Positions 59,647-64,000 of a stretch of 64,000 nt of DNA are shown piece after piece. The notes under the pieces were generated by a model, which was not told the DNA's origin, made no database searches, and saw nothing but the letters and a program-made list of their open reading frames with translations. Position numbers and translations under genes: made by a program. Every line of letters starts with the position of its first letter. Within the stretch, counting starts at the first letter, position 1. The stretch lies in NCBI RefSeq assembly GCF_000585395.1, contig NZ_KK073875.1:1206407-1270406 (forward strand), given 5' to 3'. This DNA comes from Saccharibacillus sacchari DSM 19268. Lineage in GTDB: Bacteria; Bacillota; Bacilli; Paenibacillales; Paenibacillaceae.

Positions 59647-60254
59647 AACGTCTCCCAGCGCTGCCACAGCTCAGGCGGGTTCAGTTCGTAAATCCCGTCC
59701 TCGCGGAACATGTACTGGTGCATAATGAACTCCCGTCGTAACGTAGCAAAGTCTTCGTGGAAAGTCTTGATAAACTCGTTAATCTCTTTCTCCTCGTACT
59801 TGCACCCCGGCTCAAGCCGCTTGACCATTTCTTCGAGCACGATCAGCTTTTTCTTGAGTTGCGCCGGGATGCTCTTCAGACGTCCGTCGGACGCGATGAA
59901 GCTTTTCAGCACGGAGGCACGGGTCTTCTCCTGCTGCTCGGTGATCGTAGGATCGACTTCGGCCGAAACTCCTTCCGCACCGTGACGATAGATCAGATCC
60001 GCCGTGGCCGAACCGCTGGTGCGAATAAAATAATCGTCCAGCGAAAAGTAAATCGTATTTTTATCCCGCCGCTCCCGGATCAGGCTCGCTGCCCTAAGCT
60101 TGGTTGCGTGATGCGTAATGGTAGCCGGCGTGACGCTTAACCGCTGAGCCAGCGCCTGCCCGTTCAATTCGCCTTCGCGAAGCAGGATCAACATTCGGAT
60201 ACGCGTGGGATCGGCCAGCGCCTTGTGATACGCGACCAATTTTTCTAATTGCAT
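59640..60254 (-). CDS. ArsR-type regulator with C-terminal DUF2087 domain
   Basis: 204 residues. Winged helix (1-75: HKALADPTRIRMLILL, LAQRLSVTPATITHHATKLRAASLI) followed by DUF2087 (about 110-190: GRLKSIPAQLKKKLIVLEEM, EKEINEFIKTFHEDFATLRREFI). No metal-site cysteines. Last of four same-strand genes; likely controls the operator at 62645. DUF2087 may sense a ligand or bind the lone DUF2087 protein at 62243. Confidence 0.9.
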   Translation of the reverse strand: MQLEKLVAYHKALADPTRIRMLILLREGELNGQALAQRLSVTPATITHHATKLRAASLIRERRDKNTIYFSLDDYFIRTSGSATADLIYRHGAEGVSAEVDPTITEQQEKTRASVLKSFIASDGRLKSIPAQLKKKLIVLEEMVKRLEPGCKYEEKEINEFIKTFHEDFATLRREFIMHQYMFREDGIYELNPPELWQRWETLK

Positions 60255-60291
60255 GCCAACCGAACTCCTCTCGGGTGGATTTGGTTCCCCT

Positions 60292-60930
60292 TCAATTAGA
60301 GCATGAATCCGACGAAGGAAGCAAGTTGGTCAGATGGCGCGTATCCGCGAAGATCCCTAAGCGATACCGGCCCTTTTCGACGATCAATTCCGTGACGGAG
60401 CATTCGGGAATCAAGAGGCTTTGGACAACTGTAAAATCGGGGTTTACCGCATTCAACTGCTCAACATCCAGCGTCAAAGCCAGGAAATCAGTGATCAATC
60501 CGCCGTGCGTGAAAAATACAATCTCGCTGCCCGTCGTATAACGTTCTGCCCAATCCTTAAGCGCTCTCTGCATTCGCTTTGCCGCCTGCCGAGCCGAATC
60601 GCTACCGTCCAGCGGCATATGATCCGGCTCACGTGTACAACGTTCCCACTCTCTAACAAAGTCTTCAAAAGACTGCCCCGGTACATCCCCCCAATTCGCC
60701 CGTTCACGCAAGCGGATATCTTCGAAAGGTTCAATCTGAACTTCGCGAGCCAGAAATTCCGCCGTTTCTCGGGCTCGTGTCAGAGGGCTAGTGACGATTG
60801 CGGAAATCGACTTACTTTTTAAAAAGGTGGCTGTTTCTTGGGCTTGGCATCTTCCTGTCGAGGTCAGCGAAACGTCACCGCAAAACGCTTCTTTTAATCC
60901 ATGGCGAACCAACCAAAACGTAACGCTCAT
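60292..60930 (-). CDS. Histidine phosphatase family protein
   Basis: 212 residues. LVRHG (His nucleophile, about residue 10), VTSPLTRARETAEFL, Glu in RLRERANWG and second His in IVFFTHGG. Phosphatase of the phosphoglycerate-mutase fold; substrate unknown. ATGA overlap with the transporter before it. Confidence 0.9.
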   Translation of the reverse strand: MSVTFWLVRHGLKEAFCGDVSLTSTGRCQAQETATFLKSKSISAIVTSPLTRARETAEFLAREVQIEPFEDIRLRERANWGDVPGQSFEDFVREWERCTREPDHMPLDGSDSARQAAKRMQRALKDWAERYTTGSEIVFFTHGGLITDFLALTLDVEQLNAVNPDFTVVQSLLIPECSVTELIVEKGRYRLGIFADTRHLTNLLPSSDSCSN

Positions 60931-62222
60931 CCTGTCTTGCTCCTTTCAATTCCCGGATGACCTGTAGCCTGCGCATTCAATTGCCTTCGAAGCGGAAGCA
61001 GTACCAACGACGGGATGCAGGATGCGACGATCAAAAGTCCCGCGATCAATCCGATGACTCTGGCAGGCAGGTAGTCAAGCAGAACCCCCGCCGCCAGCAT
61101 CGAAACGCCCATGGAGACATTGGATAACGTCTCGTTCAGCGCGAAGGCGCGTCCGTGCACCTGCTGCGGCACGGCTCGCATCATGAGCGTCGCCAGTGCC
61201 GTGTTGCCGACACCTCCGCCCAGCGTCGCAAGCAGGATACACGCTGCGCCCCAGAACAGATTCGGCGCACCGCTGACCCCGATATGCGCCAATCCTTCCA
61301 CGGCAGCACCGAGAATGACCGCTTGTACCGGCCAACGTTTGAACGACGGCGCCAACAGACCGCCCAAAATAAAACCGATGCCCAGCGAACCGTACAAAAC
61401 GCCGACTCCGCGATCGCCTGCGCCAAATACTTGATACCCGTAAACGCTGATCAGCACATTGATCGCCCCTCCGCCGATCGGCCAGGCGATAGACTGGACA
61501 GCAACGACCTTCATGAAGGACGAACGGCGAAACGTTCGCCAGAACGCGGAAGGATCATCTTCGGCGTTCCTTGAGTCAAACCCCTTTCCGCGGAACCGTC
61601 TATCGAGCTTATTTCCGAACTGTTGCCCGTCGTTTCCGTTCACCGGCTTGTACGGCATGCGCCAGACCCACAACCCGGAAATCAAAAACGTCGTCGCGTT
61701 CAGCAGAAACGACCACTGCGGCCCGAACGCTGCGCTCGCCACGCCGCCAAGCATCGCCCCGAGCGTCATGTTCATACCGCCGAGCGTCTGGTCGAACGCA
61801 TTGGCCGCCTGAAGATTTTCGCCCCGTACGATCCTCGGAATAAGCGACTGCCGCGCGGGCAAAGACAGCGCCGAGAATACCACCAACCCGACCGTCGCGA
61901 CATAAGCGATCCATACCTCATCCGGCGAATCGACCAATAGCAGGGACAAAGCCAGCACGATCCGCGAAAAGTCCGACACGATCAGGATCGCTTTTTTATT
62001 GCGTCGATCGGCAAGAATCCCTCCGACCGGACCCATCACGAGAAAAGGCAGCGTTCTTGCCGCCAAGGTGATGCCGACCGCCATTCCCGAGCCGGTCAAT
62101 TGAAGCATAAGGCTCAAAATCGCCACGCTGCTGAACCAATCGCCGATGCCGCTGACGAAGTTGGCTGCGGCAAGCTTGCGGTAAGCCGGTTCTTTTTTTA
62201 ACACTCCAATCAGTTCGTTCAT
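60927..62222 (-). CDS. MFS transporter
   Basis: 431 residues, 12 hydrophobic segments in two halves joined by a basic loop (about 190-230). GGILADRRNKKAIL is the A-like loop 2-3 motif of MFS exporters. ATG at 62222 with GGAGGG 4 nt upstream, preferred over TTG at 62237. Resembles MFS_3 (enterobactin-exporter-like) proteins. Confidence 0.9.
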   Translation of the reverse strand: MNELIGVLKKEPAYRKLAAANFVSGIGDWFSSVAILSLMLQLTGSGMAVGITLAARTLPFLVMGPVGGILADRRNKKAILIVSDFSRIVLALSLLLVDSPDEVWIAYVATVGLVVFSALSLPARQSLIPRIVRGENLQAANAFDQTLGGMNMTLGAMLGGVASAAFGPQWSFLLNATTFLISGLWVWRMPYKPVNGNDGQQFGNKLDRRFRGKGFDSRNAEDDPSAFWRTFRRSSFMKVVAVQSIAWPIGGGAINVLISVYGYQVFGAGDRGVGVLYGSLGIGFILGGLLAPSFKRWPVQAVILGAAVEGLAHIGVSGAPNLFWGAACILLATLGGGVGNTALATLMMRAVPQQVHGRAFALNETLSNVSMGVSMLAAGVLLDYLPARVIGLIAGLLIVASCIPSLVLLPLRRQLNAQATGHPGIERSKTG

Positions 62223-62242
62223 TCTTCCCTCCTGCAAGCTTT

Positions 62243-62596
62243 CTAAGAAAGCTCCTCCCAGCGGCGTGCGGCCGACCGGGCATTGCGCCTATATACGTCA
62301 TTTTCTCGGGTCATGAAGCCTTGCACGATGAATTCCCGGCGAATCGTGGCAAAGTCTTCGTGATACAAGCGGACATACGCATTGATCTCGCTCTCCTCGT
62401 ACTCTCGTTCCCTATCCAGACGGTCAACCAAGTGCTCCAGCACGATCAGCTTCTTTTTCAGTTGGGACGGGATGCTTTTCAGTCGGCCTTCTTTATCGAA
62501 AAAGTTCCGGATAACGGAATCTCGTAACTTATGCTGCTGTTCGGACAGACTGATTAGGCTGGGAGAAATCGCTTGATTCGAATATTTTTCTACCAT
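62243..62596 (-). CDS. Stand-alone DUF2087 protein
   Basis: 117 residues. GRLKSIPSQLKKKLIVLEHL and EINAYVRLYHEDFATIRREFI match the C-terminal half of the ArsR protein at 59640, but there is no DNA-binding part. AGGAGG is 7 nt before the ATG. First of four genes (DUF2087, MFS, phosphatase, ArsR-DUF2087). Confidence 0.85.
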   Translation of the reverse strand: MVEKYSNQAISPSLISLSEQQHKLRDSVIRNFFDKEGRLKSIPSQLKKKLIVLEHLVDRLDREREYEESEINAYVRLYHEDFATIRREFIVQGFMTRENDVYRRNARSAARRWEELS

Positions 62597-62644
62597 CTTG
62601 CTTACCTCCTGGGTAATGCGGATTGATCAAATCCGCCTATTTAA

Positions 62645-62676
62645 TTTAACAATTATCTAATTAGTTATTTGTTAAA
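62645..62676. promoter_or_regulatory. 32-bp operator candidate of the DUF2087/MFS operon
   Basis: TTTAACAATTATCTAA and TTAGTTATTTGTTAAA are inverted copies matching at 14 of 16 positions, centred on CTAATTAG, about 50 bp before the first start codon. Size and place fit an ArsR dimer pair. Confidence 0.6.
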
Positions 62677-62711
62677 ATAGATCATAATAGCTGTCCCCAT
62701 GTTTGTCAACG

Positions 62712-62746
62712 CAAAAAAAGCGCCGGCTGCATCGCAGCCAACGCTT
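62712..62746 (-). terminator. Terminator of the kinase-like gene
   Basis: AGCGTTGGCTGC-GAT-GCAGCCGGCGCT then seven T on the minus strand. Confidence 0.85.
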
Positions 62747-62779
62747 TCTTCTCTTTTTCACCTGCATGCCGTGCAAGAT

Positions 62780-63652
62780 TTACGCTTCCGGCAGTAGCAT
62801 CCGCCAGAACTGCCAAGCCGCTACGTATTCGTTCAGCTCGCTTCGATTCTCCGCAGCACACTGGCCCATCCGGCAGTAGACGCGCAGCAGCGCTTCCTGC
62901 ACCAGTCGCTCTTGATCCACGGCTTTCTCGTCCAGCAGCGAATAAGCTTCGAACAGCACTTCCAGCGACAAATCATCCGGCGTCGAGCAGAAAGCCTGCA
63001 CCAGATCGTACAGAACCGGACCCGCCGTCGGCTTCGCTTCCAACACGCCTGCCAGTTCTTTGTCTTGGAAAACGAAGCTCGATGCGTCCATGTTGCCGTG
63101 CAATAAGAATTTGCTTCCCGTATTCGCCAGCGGCTCAAGCAGCAATGCTACGCGTTCGCAATCTTCTGCGGGCTGCAAGCCGTTCAAATTCTCGCGCGCC
63201 TTCGACAGCTCGCGCTCGTTGAATTCGCTCCAAGACGAGCAGGGCTCGGTCAATCGCCCCCATTTGCCTCCGGCTTCGTCCGCTTCGTAACGGTTCAGCA
63301 GCTCGGTCACGAGCAGCGGCAGCCAGACTTTTTTCGAACCGCGGCCTTCCGCGTCGTGTCCCGTCGTTCCGGCAACGTAAGGCTGAACCAGATACCCTTT
63401 GACCGGATCGGCGTACAGAATCTTCGGCAGCAAAGCGCTGTCCGGATAAGCTTTGTGCAGCTGCTCGGTCATCGCGACGTTCTCCGGCGTGTCCATGCGC
63501 AGCGCGTACTTCGGCTTCCCGTCCGCCGTGAGCAGATACGTGCGCTTGCCTTCTTCGTCTTGTTCCGGCTTTTCCCGAAGCTCGACGGTCTCGATGATGC
63601 CTTTCATAAACAAATGCTGAATCGTGGCGTAAATGCGTGGTGCGAGTGTCAT
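62780..63652 (-). CDS. Aminoglycoside phosphotransferase-fold protein
   Basis: 290 residues. HGNMDASSFVF (His185, Asp189) stands where APH-type kinases have HGDxxxxN; KYALRMDTPENVAMTEQLHKAYP fits the N-lobe. The following DxD metal motif is degenerate (GVLEAKPTAGPVLYDLVQAF), so activity is uncertain. GGGGG lies before the ATG. Confidence 0.65.
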   Translation of the reverse strand: MTLAPRIYATIQHLFMKGIIETVELREKPEQDEEGKRTYLLTADGKPKYALRMDTPENVAMTEQLHKAYPDSALLPKILYADPVKGYLVQPYVAGTTGHDAEGRGSKKVWLPLLVTELLNRYEADEAGGKWGRLTEPCSSWSEFNERELSKARENLNGLQPAEDCERVALLLEPLANTGSKFLLHGNMDASSFVFQDKELAGVLEAKPTAGPVLYDLVQAFCSTPDDLSLEVLFEAYSLLDEKAVDQERLVQEALLRVYCRMGQCAAENRSELNEYVAAWQFWRMLLPEA

Positions 63653-63761
63653 GCTTTCTTTTTCCCCCTAGTGCTTGGTTGCCTGTGTGTGTAGATAACT
63701 GACCCATTCTAACACGTAGAGGGAGGTTGGAAAAGGAATTTGTCTGCTGTTTGCGCTTGCA

Positions 63762-64000
63762 TCACTGCACGATGATATTCTGGCTGTTTAAGCTGATCGA
63801 GATAACATCTTCTATAGGCAGTGTTTCGGGCGCCGTCCATATGACTGGGCCACCATCGTGTTGCGTAAAACCAGCCGTCGCCGAAATTTCAGTGCCGTCT
63901 TTAAAATGGACCACCAAATCGAGCTTCTGCACACGATCCGAAGTTGTCCAGTCGATTTTGTCAAAGTGATTTCCGCTCAATGTGACCCCAAGCGGCGATA
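63762..64000 (-). CDS. C-terminus of an unrecognised protein, 5' part beyond the window
   Basis: At least 79 codons, open to the right edge, ending ISISLNSQNIIVQ. A TTG at 63980 could be read as a start but the frame continues upstream without a stop. Strand-rich (LDLVVHFKDGTEISATAGF); no family recognised. Confidence 0.6.
   Translation of the reverse strand, partial: SPLGVTLSGNHFDKIDWTTSDRVQKLDLVVHFKDGTEISATAGFTQHDGGPVIWTAPETLPIEDVISISLNSQNIIVQ

Overview
The window looks like chromosomal DNA of a spore-forming, mid-GC member of the Paenibacillaceae (Paenibacillus or Saccharibacillus-like). This is inferred from a Spo0E-family phosphatase, a Bacillus-type dgk/dck pair, a ydaO-yuaA (c-di-AMP) leader in front of an NlpC/P60 hydrolase, GH5-X2-CBM46 cellulases, a 7TM hybrid kinase with a SARP-like response regulator, strong AGGAGG ribosome binding sites and many TTG/GTG starts. 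I see no rRNA, tRNA, CRISPR array, prophage or full insertion sequence.

Layout. 1-9.4 kb (minus strand): a DUF4132 giant protein cut by the window edge with a small ubiquitin-like-fold candidate upstream, then an acyl-CoA dehydrogenase, a GNAT enzyme, a radical SAM/SPASM protein, an Asp23-like protein and a TetR regulator. 9.6-12.7 kb: a lower-GC island with a flavin monooxygenase, a nitronate monooxygenase and a MarR regulator, with the same perfect palindrome at two promoters. 12.7-13.3 kb: a split sigma-factor-like pair. 13.6-15.4 kb: DUF4127. 15.7-20.5 kb: an RNA repair cassette (rlaP-hen1-pnkp). 20.7-28.7 kb: lipoprotein, aroD, XRE plus membrane protein, L,D-transpeptidase, a Pro/Trp-periodic membrane protein, uppP, a PUA-like protein and dck/dgk. 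29.3-37 kb: signalling genes (MpsC, receiver, MpsC; SGNH hydrolase; double-kinase hybrid sensor and its regulator). 37-41 kb: an LPXTG Cna-type surface protein. 41.3-44.8 kb: a TerY-P triad (VWA, PP2C, kinase-HhH). 44.9-48.2 kb: rluF, Nfu_N-like, CYTH, Spo0E and the c-di-AMP-controlled hydrolase. 48.4-52.4 kb: an ABC exporter with a putative leader peptide, and a chemoreceptor. 52.6-58.1 kb: two paralogous cellulases around an M29 aminopeptidase. 58.2-64 kb: DoxX, a HigBA module, a DUF2087/MFS/phosphatase/ArsR operon, a kinase-like protein and the C-terminus of an unknown gene.

The least explained content lies between the genes. Three families of interspersed inverted repeats recur. Family 1 (8 copies, about 90-200 bp) has covarying stems around an almost invariant internal loop that fits a kink-turn. 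Family 2 (3 copies) has TA-flanked ends like a Tc1/IS630-type MITE, and one copy splits a terminator whose intact sister lies about 0.9 kb away. Family 3 (2 full copies plus remnants) shares an apical loop with family 2. There are also two arrays of short units repeated roughly every 50 bp. All similarity statements come from reading the sequence; no database search was possible.
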